A DNA stretch of 64,000 nucleotides, from assembly GCF_905404315.1 (NCBI RefSeq), contig NC_066294.1, positions 6,287,501 to 6,351,500 on the forward strand, in the 5' to 3' direction. Within the stretch, counting starts at the first letter, position 1. Each line of letters begins with the position of its first letter. The notes under the pieces were generated by a model. The model ran no database searches and had not been told where the DNA came from. It saw nothing but the letters and a program-made list of their open reading frames with translations. This document shows, in pieces, positions 41,138-52,140 of this stretch. The DNA is from Leptidea sinapis. Lineage: Eukaryota > Arthropoda > Insecta > Lepidoptera > Pieridae. A program made the translations under genes and the position numbers.

Positions 41138-41498
41138 ATTATATAAATAAATCCAGTGTCCTGATGTTTGTTTCCAGTGAACTTCCAAACTAATGAACTG
41201 AATTTAATGGGAATTACTTCATGGAGTGCAGTTTAGTCCAACTTGAGAGATAGGATAGTTTTTATTTCGATTTGGGAAGCATAATCAGTTGTATTTCCAA
41301 TATTTTTTTTTGTATGCACATATTTTCTTTGAGAATTTATTGACGCACGGTTTGACAGTTTTTCTGTGAAATTATCTCATTATAACAACAGGGATCATAT
41401 TTACGAAGTAATTCTTGATGTTATGAAATATTATTCATAAATGCATAAAAAAACATTATTTTATTTGTTACACAACAACGTCTGTCGGGTCAGCTAGT
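41138..41498 (+). mobile_element. Helitron-like element, family H1
   Basis: Full-length-type copy. The 5' start is partly diverged (atccagtgtcctgatg), and the end aacgtctgtcgggtcagctagt is the best preserved of the family. It abuts H2 at 41134, so one inserted at the terminus of the other. Confidence 0.6.
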
Positions 41499-41501
41499 AA
41501 T

Positions 41502-41705
41502 TATTATAAAAATCATGGAGTAATCAATCTCTGTCAATATTTTTTTATTAGTTACTTGCCTCAAGCTATACCTTTATTTATATAAGTATCGGACTTTTTA
41601 ATTTTTAGTCTGTACACGTAAGTTACTGTTAGTCTTAACATAACTTAACATAACGTAAGTTACTGTTAGTCTTAACATAGTATTAGTGACCCTTAGAAAG
41701 TAGAT
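41502..41705 (+). repeat. Relative of 36550-36745 (LINE family c upstream part)
   Basis: ataaaaatcatggagtaatc, then gtaagttactgttag and ttagaaagtagattaat match 36550-36745. This copy has a tandem duplication of 26 bp (41617-41642 and 41654-41679, cgtaagttactgttagtctt) not seen in the other. Confidence 0.5.
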
Positions 41706-42141
41706 TAATAATTTTTTATAAATATTTTAACAAGGAATTAAAAGCAGCTTTAGTAACAGAAAATAATAATGTCAATATAACATCTACCAGTAATATCGTA
41801 AAAAAGACAACATCATAATCTCTTGTACAACATGAGAAACAAAATATTTCAGCATTTTTTAAAGCAAACGCATTCAGGCCGGTTCACACTAGCGCCAGTT
41901 TTTAAGGGGGTATTCACACGTAACACCTGAAGTGCCTCGGAGGGGCTATTACTGCGCTATTATGAGTTGAGTACGTCGTAATAGTCGTCTAGCGAGAATA
42001 ATGTGTGAAAAACGCTCGGAAAATGTTTATATGAAAATGGTTTTCAAATGAGTATGCGATTATGTGAATGAATACGGACTATTAAAACTATATTCAATGT
42101 TACTTGTTCTGAATAAAGATGAATATGTGATTAACGTTTAA
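41706..42141. other. Unassigned stretch
   Basis: Includes a segment (about 41878-42010) with ggccggttcacactagcgcc and ctgcgctattatgag that looks repeat-like, but I find no second copy here. Confidence 0.3.
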
Positions 42142-42546
42142 ATAAAAGGCATTAAAGGCATTTATTTTCTCAAAATTGATTCCTTTAGAATTCTTTTTGA
42201 TGTTATTTCTAATAACTACTAGATACTACTACCGCTTCGGAAACAAATGGCGCTCTGAGAGAGAAGTGGCGGTGCAGGAAACTCTCCCAGCATTCTTTTT
42301 TTGCGCTCTTTTCAATAAAAATATACAATATTGTACAGTCATTTTTGTCGCTATAAAATAATCACAATCTAGTCCCAGGCTGTCCGATCATTTAGATATT
42401 CAGCAGTGGAGTAATTGGATTTACGATAGAGCCATTTTTTTATAAAACATTTAAATTTATTTATAGATAATGCCTGAACAGTGGCTGGGACTTTATTATA
42501 GAAGTGTATACATTAACCCTTAAAGCTTTTATGTATCTTATGAAGA
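42142..42546 (-). mobile_element. CR1-like LINE family c, 3' end
   Basis: Reverse copy. From the tail (tttattttctcaaaattgat) through the untranslated region (ggcgctctgagagagaagtg) to C-terminal codons (ctgtccgatcatttagatat, ataatgcctgaacagtggct). It matches 52141-52570 closely. The coding part has small indels. Confidence 0.7.
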
Positions 42547-43111
42547 AATTAACACTTTAACGAGACATCTTATTTAAAAACAGATATTTCCAATGAATGT
42601 TTTAGGAATTATACTATTTATAAATATAAACTTATTAATATTTGGTCGTGATTGGTGTCAATTATTTATTAAGGCCTTAATAAGCATTTTTTTTGCTAAC
42701 ACAACCTTATGAGTTATTTTTATGTGAAAAAAAATTAAGTTGTAAAATTAAATTTTAATTGGCGTCTTCATAGCTTTAATTTGATATTTTATTTCAATTA
42801 AATGGATTATATAATATGATTACTAATCTATTAATTCACGATAACGTTACATACAAAAAAACTAGGAAAATGGTTGACCCTAAAGGCCATCCCTGCAAAT
42901 TCCCGTTAATTCCATACCTAAACGCTTCAAATTGTACTTATGATGAAGTTGAGCTCTTGGAGCTCAAAGAGTTAGCAGTTCTATGTTCTTCGAGCTCAAA
43001 AGTCTGGTAAAACGTTAATAAAACACAATTTTTTTAAATCATGGTCACGAAGGATCCTTACACAAACAACGAATTCAAGCTCTAAAGTTTCATGCATCCA
43101 ATATATGATAA
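42547..43111. other. Unassigned stretch
   Basis: The hexamer gagctc occurs several times around 42950-43000. No gene recognised. Confidence 0.35.
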
Positions 43112-43320
43112 TTTAAATAAAAACCCTTTTAAAGGATTAAAACGCGTGCAATTGTAACGGTTTTACATTAGATGCTTGTGTAAAAGTTACATATTTATTT
43201 TAGTTAACCCGACGTTTCAAGACCTTTCCAGATCTCGTTTTCAGGGGGACTGGGTCCCCCATTCCCCCAACCGTTACAATTACACGCGTTTTAATCCTTT
43301 AAAAGTGTTTTGTTTAAATA
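43112..43320. mobile_element. MITE with 8-bp TSD, family N
   Basis: A 193-bp unit between tttaaata repeats (43112-43119 and 43313-43320). Terminal inverted repeats of about 40 bp pair aaacccttttaaaggattaa, aacgcgtgcaattgtaacgg with ccgttacaattacacgcgtt, ttaatcctttaaaagtgttt. The interior has gttaacccgacgtttcaaga and agatctcgttttcaggggga. The 8-bp duplication fits hAT- or P-type insertion. End fragments of the same family lie at 51425-51475 and 55745-55795. Confidence 0.75.
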
Positions 43321-43469
43321 TATTAATACAGCTAATTATTTATTACTTTTTATGAAATAATTAATATTATATAAACACGATTCATTTATTGGATGCAGCA
43401 CCTTACAAACTATACTGTTCTATATATCACAGCATTGTAAGAATTCGATTGAAATGAGTGGCCGTTGAG

Positions 43470-43615
43470 TTTTTCGTATGTTCTTCTCACGAGCTCAAGT
43501 TTTTACGAACTGATGGTAAATTATACTAAAAGAAATATTTAAACTGACTATTATTCAAAAGCGCTTCGTTGAAGCCTAATTGAATAAAGTTTACTTGACT
43601 TTGAATTTGACTTTG
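43470..43615 (+). mobile_element. CR1-like LINE 3' end, family d
   Basis: Same block as 10585-10715 (gtatgttcttctcacgagct, actaaaagaaatattt, gaagcctaattgaataaagt), ending in a ttgactttgaatttgacttt tandem tail. Confidence 0.55.
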
Positions 43616-43919
43616 TCATATCGAGTAATATAGCTATTTACCGTTTGCAGTCAATAAATTTACTCTACTAGCTTTTGCATTGAAATTGGAATAGCTCAGG
43701 AAATAATAAAGATATAGATATTTAATAAAAATAATCTTTAGTAGACTAGAAATAAAGACGATACGAAACATTTATATGGTAAAGTTGATAAATGTGAATA
43801 CAGAACAGTTATGTATGAAAAATATATTGTAATGTCGTAATATTCCCATCTGCGTTGAGTATGGTACATTTTATGAGCTGCGATTTTTTACAACTAACTA
43901 TATTACATTTATAATAATT

Positions 43920-46225
43920 CAAATTTAAATTCAAATATTTTAAATTCAAAATAGGATGTGAAATCACTTATTGAAAGTCAAAAAAAATACTACCACCCAT
44001 TCCAAAATGAATGCCTCAGGCCTGAGAAGAATGGGCGCAACAAACTCAGCTGGCTTTTTTTTTTCATCAAAAATATTTTTTACAATTAAAGTAACATTTA
44101 CAAAGTAACAAAGTAACATTGTACAATTGAACTTATTATTTAATAGCCTGAGGGCGGTCGCTTCATTCCCAATCTGTGGTATCATTAAGAAATGCATTTA
44201 TGTTATAGTAACCTTTACCACACAAACGTTTTTTAACAATTCTTTTGAATAACGTAATACTTTTGTTTTGAACATTCTCTGGGATCCTGTTGTAAAAGCA
44301 TATACATGGCCCCACAAAAGACTTGTTAATACGACTTAGCCGAGTAGCAGGCATTATAAGCTTATGTCTGTTCCTGGTGTTAACATTATGGTAATGACAG
44401 TTTCTGGCAAATTCACTTATGTGCCTAATATAGGACATAGTACTATGGAAGTAACTAAAGTGTACAAGTCGCGCCGTATCTATGTCAGTTGATTGTCTAA
44501 TATTTTAACCGCGTATGCTGCAGAACTAAGTCTGTTCGCTAATTCTTCAATATGGGGGCCCCATTGTAATTTGGAATCCAGAGTAATGCCAAGAAATTTA
44601 GCAGATTCCACCGATTTTATCACCTCTCCGTTTAACAAAACACTTGCATTAACATTTTTGATATTTGGTACGGTAAATTTTAAATATTTCGTTTTCTTGC
44701 TATTTAACAACAGGTTATTAGCGCTAAACCAGTACACGATGTCAGATAGAATATCGTTCACTTCGTCATACATAGCTTGGTTTCTTTTCACTTTGAAAAT
44801 CAGTGAAGTGTCGTCCGCAAACAATACTACCTTATGTTTTTTCTCTAAGGGATTAGGAAGATCATTTATATAGATAAGGAAGAGGAACGGTCCGAGAATA
44901 TACCCTTGTGGTACCCCCATACTGAGAGGAGTCCCAGGAGATCTCCTGCCATTCACGTCGACCTTCTGAATTCTATTGTTTAGATATGAAATCAGAAGAT
45001 CGAGCGCAGTTCCCTTTATGCCATAGTGACATAGCTTCCTGACCAGCGTTGAATTTTGAACACAATCAAAAGCCTTAGATAAATCACAGAAGATGCCAAG
45101 AGCATTCTGCGATTCCTCCCAGACATCAAAATATCCTTGATAAGCTCAACACCTGCATCCGTTGTTGAACGTCCCCTAAGTAAAGCCAAATTGTTTCAAA
45201 TGAAGTAACTTATGAGAGTTAAAGTAAGTAAGCATTTGGCTTAAAATTATTTTTTCAAAATTTTTACTAAGGGTCGGCAAAACCGACACAGGACGATAGT
45301 TATTCGGGTCAGAAGAGCACCCCGATTTAAATATTGGTGTAATTTTGCTATGTTTCAGAAGGTCAGGAAACACGCCATGGTTAATTCAATTATTAAAGAC
45401 TATTGCAAGATATGGTGCTATGACATCAATTATTGAACTTATTATTTTAACAGAAATGCCCCATATATCAGCAGTTTTTTTCATGTCTAGAGATTTAAAA
45501 GTTTTAATTATTTCTCCAGGGCTAACAAAACTAAAATTGAAACTTTGTTGACATCCTATAACATTTTCTAGAAGAAGTGACTCAGCAACACTGGTGGAGG
45601 AGACAAGAGTGTTTGTGATAGAAACTGGAATCTCAGAAAAAAAATTCTCAAAAGCAGTAGCAACTTTCTGCTGAGATTGAATTATTGTATTGTTTATTGA
45701 TAGATTATATTCAATGTTGCGGTCTTTCAATCTTCCAGATTCCGAGTTAATAACATTCCAAGTCATCTTTATTTTATTTGGTGCATTTTTAATTATTTGT
45801 CTGATATGCATAGACTTTGCAATAGAACTTTTAAATAATTTAGAGTATTTTTTAACATACTCGAGAAAAGATGCATCATGATTATACATTGATCTCTCAC
45901 TATATAGTTCATATAGCCTTTGTCTGCTCCTATGAATGCCAGCTGTTGCCTAATCATTAAATGACAGCAGACCACCTGATTTAACTGTCTTAGAAGTAAA
46001 TATAGAAGCAAACTCTGTTTTAATTATTTTAAATAACATATCATACATTTCATTGGGATTAATATTATATTTGAATAAATCCAAATTAGAGAGTTTAACT
46101 GACACATTGCCTCTATATTTCTCCATTCGCCTATTATTCACAGGAACAAACGTAAACTTTTTAATTTTAGTACATTTATTGACCTCAATATTAAAAGAGC
46201 CTAAATGCTTGATAGGCCGCATACT
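43920..46225 (-). mobile_element. CR1-like LINE, family b, 5'-truncated
   Basis: A minus-strand element from a short-tandem tail (plus-strand attcaaatttaaattcaaat, 43915-43950) through a 3' untranslated region (compare 5925-6052, 56035-56430) to ORF2 codons. The endonuclease is missing. The last recognisable upstream part is the post-EN linker near 46222. The ORF is broken into at least five frames. Confidence 0.8.
44163..46222 (-). pseudogene. CR1-like ORF2 (linker, RT, C-terminus)
   Basis: Minus strand, with frames in order. Linker (KIKKFTFVPVNNRRMEKYRG; KTAFENFFSEIPVSI-like region) comes first, then LKHSKITPIFKSGCSSDPNN, YRPVSVLPTLSK and LKQFGFT. A segment with SKAFDCV (motif A intact, near 45060-45080) follows, then GVPQGYILGPFLFLIYINDL, VVLFADDTSLIF (FADD intact), KYLKF and FLGITLDSKLQWGPHIEELA. 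The C-terminal tail holds RHKLIMPATRLSRINKSFVG, CICFYNRIPENVQ and LNDTTDWE. Frame breaks lie around 44440-44480, 44956-45176, 45373-45386 and 45889-45950. The motif residues remain, so decay is mainly by indels. Confidence 0.8.
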
Positions 46226-46331
46226 TCAAAGTCAGAGGTACTTTATTGACAAAAAAGCAATAGATTACTCGTCAGCGTCAACCAATAAAGATATAATTTA
46301 AATACATGCTAATTTCACCAAACTTTCCATC

Positions 46332-46670
46332 TTAATATATATAAATTACGTGACACGTTGTTTGTCCGCGATGGACTCCTAAACTAATGAACGGATTTTA
46401 ATGGGGATTACTTCATGGAGTGCAGTTTGGTCCAACTTGAGAGATAGGATAGTTTTTATTTCGATTTGGGACCCATAATGTTTTGTGTGGACATATTTTC
46501 TAGGAGATAATTTAGTGACGCACGGTTTGACAGTTCCGCTGTGAAACAATTTCATTATAACAATAGGGAGCATTTTTTACAAAATAATTCTTGATTTTTG
46601 ACATATTAGTGGCAAATTCCTATAAAACAGTATTATTTATTACCTACAGAAAAACGTCTGTGGAGTCAGG
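46332..46670 (+). mobile_element. Helitron-like element, family H1, decayed 3' end
   Basis: The body matches 8808-9170 closely (cgtgacacgttgtttgtccg, cgatggactcctaaactaat). The end reads aacgtctgtggagtcaggg instead of the usual gggtcagctagt. A small internal deletion lies near 46478. Confidence 0.55.
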
Positions 46671-46739
46671 GTGTGTCAAGTAGGAAAAAATTCATTTTAC
46701 GTTGTTCCTTTCTTTTAAAATACTATGTTACTTAAGAAT

Positions 46740-46850
46740 AGTTATTTGGTATTTAATAGGGTGTTTTTTTTACATTTAAGTCGGTTCGATTCCCAGACGA
46801 GGCAAGAATCCCAAACAAGCTTGATGTGTTTTTTATTATTATTATTTCCT
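46740..46850 (+). repeat. Possible SINE scrap with B-box
   Basis: GGTTCGATTCC at 46784-46794 is a perfect pol III B-box match, followed by cagacgaggcaagaatccc and a T/A-rich end. No A-box is seen upstream. One copy in the window. Confidence 0.3.
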
Positions 46851-46872
46851 TTAAAGTTATTATATATTTTAT

Positions 46873-47276
46873 TTTATGAAATGCTCACATAATGCCTCTA
46901 TTTATTTACGGTATGTGTGGATTGATATTATATAATATCAATAACTCTTGTGTTTATAAGTATTAATTTTCTTTTTTTTTCTGTTTTTGAATTAGTCGTG
47001 TAAGCCTTTCAGTTTTTAACATTTGAGTATTTTTGTTGCGACACTTTGCATACATTGTAATTGAAAAGATTTGTAAAACAATTAAAATGTAAATCTTGAC
47101 TTAAATGACTGACAATGAGTTTCTTGCTACTTCTTCTCATTAGCTCAACTATTTACGAAGTAGCGGTAAATTCAATAAGAAACAATATTTTTATTTTTAT
47201 TTTTGACATTCATAAGTGTCATTTCCTACATGAATGACCTACATGAATAAAGTGTTTTTGAATTTGAATTTGAATT
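46873..47276 (+). mobile_element. CR1-like LINE 3' end, family a
   Basis: Longest and cleanest family-a copy, from gaaatgctcacataatgcct to atgaataaagtgtttttgaa and the tail tttgaatttgaattt. Non-coding. Confidence 0.65.
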
Positions 47277-47820
47277 TAACTAAGCTTCTAACTTCATATA
47301 TCGCTATATTCTGTCACTCAAGCCGATCCCGGCTTGACACACGGACTTGTCATTAGCGGCTTGATGCACGCTACGCGTTAATGCGTCTCTATTCACGATG
47401 CGTTGCCACTGTGCAATATGATGTCACTTAATTGCTGTAATGTTAATAAGAAATGATGCGACTCAGCACAAGCTATGAATAAAAAGTAGCTTATTTATTG
47501 GGGAGACTATCTTAATCTAATTTTGAGTTATATTTTCTCATTTATAGAGCCAGATAATAGCTAAAAAATAATAATTTGAATACTCCTTCTCTCATTTAGA
47601 TCGAAATATTATAAGATCGAATCACTTTTTTTCTGGATACGAGTTTTGTTTGAGCCTGAAACATTGACACAAGACACATGCCAAAAGCGCTTTTAAACCG
47701 CATGACCGAGTGCGCTGGCGTATAGGTGTATTAGTGGCGTATTATTGGTACGTTGTAACAAGGTTTGGATAACCAATAATCGATCCTCAGTATATCTTAA
47801 AAAAAACATACGACGCGTCT
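47277..47820. other. Unassigned stretch
   Basis: More balanced composition at 47310-47420 (gccgatcccggcttgacaca, gcatgctacg-like), with no frame or repeat recognised. Confidence 0.35.
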
Positions 47821-47851
47821 ATGTTTTATCCTCCTCTTCGCGTCGGTTTCC

Positions 47852-48460
47852 TCAGTGCTGAGGGTCGTGATGATCTCGACAGAGTACTTTGTTGCGTATC
47901 ATTTGCCACCATCTGCCCCTATCGGAAGCAGAGTGTAAAGCGTCGTGGACAGTGGTTTCAAGGACAGTACGAATCTGATTGGTCCATCGCATGGGGCTCC
48001 TTTCTCTTGGTCTTCTTCCCTCCACCTCCCCTGTTACCATCAGTCTCTACAGGTTGTCTTCATCCCTTCTGGCGATGTGGCCGAAGTATACTAGGACCCT
48101 ACGCAAGCAGATGGTTGAGAGCCTAGTCACAATGCCCAGCCGTTTCAGGATCGACACATTAGTTCGGTGTGCTGTCCAATGTATGCCCAACATCCTTCTC
48201 CTGCACCACATTTCGAAAGCATCGATTCGTTTTCTGTCAGCTTTCTTTCAAGTCCATGTTTCAGCACCATATATGAAAATGGAAAACACCAGTGATCGCA
48301 CAAGATTGGTCTTGGTTTTTATGCTGATGGTTCTACTCTTCCATATCTTCCCTAATTGTGTCATGGCGCCTTTTGCCATGCCGATCCTGCGACGAATCTC
48401 TCCTTTGCAAGAACCATCGTTGCAGATTTCAGAGCCCAGATATTTGAATTTGTTGACCAT
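47852..48460 (-). pseudogene. RTE ORF C-terminal region
   Basis: Minus strand. MVNKFKYLGSEICNDGSCKG, EIRRRIGMAKGAMTQLGKIW, IYGAETWT, then (other frame) RRVLVYFGHIARRDEDNLWR, MVTGEVEGRRPRERSPMRWT, NQIRTVLETTVHDA and RGRWWQMI. The YLGS..I..DG...EI..RI and YG.ETW motifs are standard for RTE after the RT palm. A frameshift separates it from the RT block near 48460. Confidence 0.8.
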
Positions 48461-48462
48461 TT

Positions 48463-49272
48463 CTAATTGTAGTTTTCGGTTAGCTCCAACCTACCAGACC
48501 GATCCACAAACAAAACCTTAGTTTTAGACCTGTTTATAACGAGACTCAGCTCAGCGCTGACGCTCTCCATCCTGCTAAGAAGTTCATGCATTTCAGCCTC
48601 GTTGGCTGCCAACAGAGTTGTGTCGTCAGCATAGCGTAAGTTTGTGAGTTTATGCCCGCCAATGTTGATTACACCGCTCCAGCCGTCCCAGGTCTTTCGT
48701 ACGATGTACTCGCCGTATACGTTGAACAGGATCGGCGAAAGTATACAGCCTTGCTGAACTCCCTTTTCAAAACCAAAAGGACCCGAAGTCACCTGGTCAA
48801 CCCTCACAATTCCTTGGTTATAATGTAATGCCTGGATCAGTGCTTTTAGGTGATTTGGTTCGCCAAGCTCACCAAGTACTCTCCACAAACAATCCCATTC
48901 TACGCAGTTGATAGCCTTGCTGTAGTCCACAAAACACACTACCATTGAGGTGTCAAACTCGTAGCATTTCTTCACCAGTTGTCGCACGTTCAGTATTTGC
49001 TCTCTGGTACCTTTTCCCTTGACTAAACCAGCCTGTTCCTGTGAGATCTGCCAATCGAGGTGATACTGAATCCGGCCGTTGATCACATGAAGCAATACTT
49101 TGCTGGCATGAGATATTAGGGCGAGGGTGCGGTAGTTTTCATAACTCTTGATGGACCCCTTCTTGTGCAGTGGTAGTATACGGTAGTAAGCAGTCCACTC
49201 TTCAGGCCAAACACCGTCTTGCCAGACCTTGTTGCAGATATTATGCAGTGCGTAAACCCCCGAGTCACCCAA
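48463..49272 (-). pseudogene. RTE reverse transcriptase with altered motif A
   Basis: Minus strand, a 269-codon open frame. ILPLHKKGSIKSYENYRTLA, LISHASKVL and EQAGLVKGKGTREQILNVRQ come first. Motif A reads CFVDYSKAINCVEW where RTE proteins have SKAFDCVEW, so the catalytic Asp is Asn (codon at 48907-48909). GVQQGCILSPILFNVYGEYI and LRYADDTTLLA (YADD intact) follow. Loss of the motif A metal ligand would abolish polymerase activity even in an otherwise open frame. Confidence 0.85.
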
Positions 49273-49523
49273 AACTTTGAGAACTTCAGCTGATCAGGTC
49301 CTGGCGCTTTGTGTCACCTAAGTTTTTGTAATGCGGCTGTTATTTCGGACCGTAAAATGTCTGGCTCCAACTCTAGGGCCGCCCAGTCTGCGCGCCTGTC
49401 AACCACTGAAGATGACTTTTTGTGTAGCTGCTCATAGTATGAGCGCCATCTCTCTGCTATCCTGTCAAGTTCCATCAGTGGTCTACCTTCGAGGTCCTAT
49501 ATGACCCATGATTTGGGTTAGAA

Positions 49524-50881
49524 CTACCTGCTCAACAAACGAACTCTTTTAAACAAGTCTGCTGTTTGTAAATTATTTGCATGCAATTCCGCTTCACTGC
49601 AAATGTTAGTGATAAAGTGGTTTTTATCAAGGTGACAGCTTTTCTTTATAGCTCTGGATAGTTTAGAGTATACCTTCATTACGGCAGCATTCTGCAGTCC
49701 TTTAATTTTGGTCTCCTTCCTCCTCTGAATTAGATTCCATGTGTGCTCTGAGATCCATGTCGCCCTCTTATGATCTTTATTGCCTTTTGGGACAACTTGC
49801 TTAAGGGAATTATTCATAATCGCTTTAAGATGTTTCCATTGTGAATTGACGTCAGTGGTGGCAGTCAGTGGCGCCTCGGCCAGTCTTTCCTCGGTTAGGT
49901 TCCGGAAGCATAGTTGCTCTGAAGGGTTCAGGGATCTAGTCACAGGCCGTGATGACTTATGGTTCACCTTTAACCGCAGAGAGAACACAGCAACCAGCAG
50001 CACATGGTCAGAGCCACAATCAGGACCAGGGAATGTTTTTACATTTTTGACAGATGAACTCCAGCGGGTATTTATCATAATCGATCTGGTTACTGTATGG
50101 CTCCCCAGGAGATCTCTAGGTTTAGAGGCGTCTTGGGTGATGTTGGTAAAGAGTGTTCATGATGGCGAGTTTTCTTCCTAAACAGAACTCCACCAATCTC
50201 TGTCCACGCTCGTTCCTGATGCCCAGGCCATACCTTCCAACAATGCCCGCCGAGTGTGTGCCAGGCTCGCTTTTGCAAAACTTAGCATTCCAGGTATATC
50301 ATCAAGCAATTTTTTTTTAGGGTCCCGTAGAATTCGTCAATATCTTCATCGGACGCTGTCGAAGTGGGAGCATAGACTTGTACGATATTGAGTAGGCATG
50401 GTTTCGTATTCAGCTTCATTGTAATAATTCTGTAGGATTTCGGATTATAACCGAGGATATATTTGTTGATTTTAGCTGGTAATAGGAAGCCGACTCCATT
50501 TCGGCTGGAACTGTCACTCACCCGGGAAGTATAAAGTGCTCCCCAAAGTGGTCCTAAAATGGCCCTGCCCGCGAAGATGAGACTCGCTGACACCCAAAAT
50601 CGAGATATTAAGCGTTCTCTTTCCTCATCCACGATGCTTAATTTTCCTGGGTGCAGTAAATCCCTGGTAATCCAGGTACCAATACTATATTGAGAAAGTA
50701 ATGAGTCCCTAAATCCAGTTATTTTAATTCCACTAGTATTATTTCTTCCTTCTGAGGCCCAGTGGTCCGCGTCATCGGAAGCTTCGGTAGCATATTTCAC
50801 ACTATTGGGCCCGGGAACCGAGTAGCGTCGGGCGTCAGCCGGGTCGTCCAACAAACAATTCACGTTTCCTCCTATATGCAT
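49524..50881 (-). pseudogene. RTE endonuclease and linker
   Basis: Minus strand, two frames. The upstream one reads SIGTWITRDLLHPGKLSIVD, EERERLISRFWVS, RNGVGFLLPAKI and LLNIVQVYAPTS (APE-like core; intact RTEs have GTWNVRTL). The downstream one begins near 50078 with PGPDCGSDHVLLVA (the SDH motif) and a linker (RATWISEHTWNLIQRRKETK). A frameshift and deletion near 50090-50280 remove the GDFNA part. Residual ORF length suggests moderate age. Confidence 0.75.
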
Positions 50882-51185
50882 AATGAGATCATTTTCTTGG
50901 GAGATTCGCAGGGTGGGTTCCCACGTCTTTCCATGACAGTCTTTTTGTCGGTATTTAATTCCTCAAGGTCACTGCTGGCCTCAAGATGGGTTATTTACCG
51001 CCGCCCAATACTCTGCGTTGACGTTTTCTAGTTGCATTGTCACTTACAACCAACCCTTCTCTTTTCTCATCCGGGCTTGGGACCGGCAATGGCAGAGTTA
51101 ATATTAATAATTTGTCTTATACATAACAGAAAATAAGTATTCTATAAAAAAGGGTGACATCGCGGGTCACAGCTTGTATACTATG

Positions 51186-51205
51186 TAGCGCTCTTCCACT
51201 GAGCC
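51186..51205 (-). repeat. T1 SINE A-box scrap, inverted
   Basis: The complement reads ttggctcagtggaagagcgc, i.e. the D-arm of the adjacent T1 unit, in opposite orientation and 25 bp upstream of it. Confidence 0.5.
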
Positions 51206-51214
51206 AAGATTTAT

Positions 51215-51330
51215 GAACGTGACGTCATTCGGACGGTTGGCTCAGTGGATGAGCGCTCGCACGAAATGCGAGAGATCACGGGTTCGAATCCCGCAACGTT
51301 CACAAATTTTGTTTTCAAATTTAATTTGAA
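51215..51330 (+). mobile_element. tRNA-derived SINE, family T1 relative
   Basis: The 71-nt tRNA-like core (51231-51301) has A-box ggttggctcagtgg, anticodon stem ctcgc/gcgag around loop acgaaat and a perfect B-box (ggttcgaatcc), followed by the AT-rich tail aaattttgttttcaaattt seen in other T1 units. The core differs from the other three copies in the anticodon arm, suggesting a separate subfamily. Confidence 0.6.
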
Positions 51331-51672
51331 TAGTGATTTTATGTTCAAAGTCATTTTTTTTTTACTCAAAATAGGATTTAATTAAGTAATCGTTACTGTG
51401 TTTCTACATTAGATTTTGGCGTTAAAGTTTCAATTTTATTATAATTACATGCGTTTTAGTCCTTTAAAATGTTTTTTTTTATGTGTTACGATCCCGTTAA
51501 TTAAAGAATACACAATATTAATAATATTACATATTCAGTTATTAAGAAACCGAGCCTAGGCTAATTTTTTCAATTAAGTTCCCGTTACGTTGAGATATGT
51601 TTTAAAAAGAAAATATTGTTTGTCGTGTCAATAATAGTCCAATAAATAAATAGAGAACTAATATTATAATAT
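51331..51672. other. Mostly unassigned, with a MITE N end fragment
   Basis: About 51425-51475 (aattacatgcgttttagtcc, tttaaaatgtttt) matches one terminal repeat of the family N MITE. Otherwise AT-rich. Confidence 0.4.
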
Positions 51673-52020
51673 TACTAGCTGACCCAGCAAAAGTTGTATT
51701 GCCATATAAAGTAATAAAAAACAATTATTGAGGTATAAAAAATAGATGCAACCGATTCTCCGACCTACCAAATATATCGTACAACAATTATTGTATTCGA
51801 TTGCCATCTTGCAACCCTATAGCGGATTTGTGGATGGAACAGAATAATATAAAAATCACGATACAAAAATAGTCGTAGATCGCAGAAGGTCGAAAATTTT
51901 AAGTTGTATATATTTTTCCATGCTGAATCATAATAAAAATAAATAAAAATGTCAAAAAAATAAAAATTTATTTATTTGGGGGTGGGTCATATAAATCAAT
52001 CTTCGATATATTAGAGGGGA
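51673..52020 (-). mobile_element. Helitron-like element, another family
   Basis: The left end actagctgacccagcaaaag is the complement of a gggtcagctagt terminus. The body has gttgtattgccatataaagt, gtcgtagatcgcagaaggtc and ttatttgggggtgggtcat, which I recognise from common lepidopteran repeats. The 5' end is not defined. Confidence 0.45.
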
Positions 52021-52140
52021 TAAGAGTTCACGTGGTGTGGATATGGTGAGTCAACGACCCATGGACATCGGCAGCACTAGGGATCAAAATATACGTTAGT
52101 GGCCTTAATAGTGATTTTCATTATTATAACACTAGAAATA

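Larger units (their letters stand above)
47821..51090 (-). mobile_element. RTE-type LINE, near full length, broken
   Basis: A minus-strand element of about 3.3 kb holding endonuclease, RT and C-terminal tail in order, with a short leader up to about 51090. RTE elements usually have one long ORF and very short untranslated regions, which fits here. No convincing A-tail or target duplication was found at either end. Confidence 0.75.

Noticed and set aside
47821..48521. Plus-strand frames of 101 and 180 codons
   Set aside because: They are antisense to the C-terminal part of the RTE LINE, which has recognisable motifs on the minus strand.
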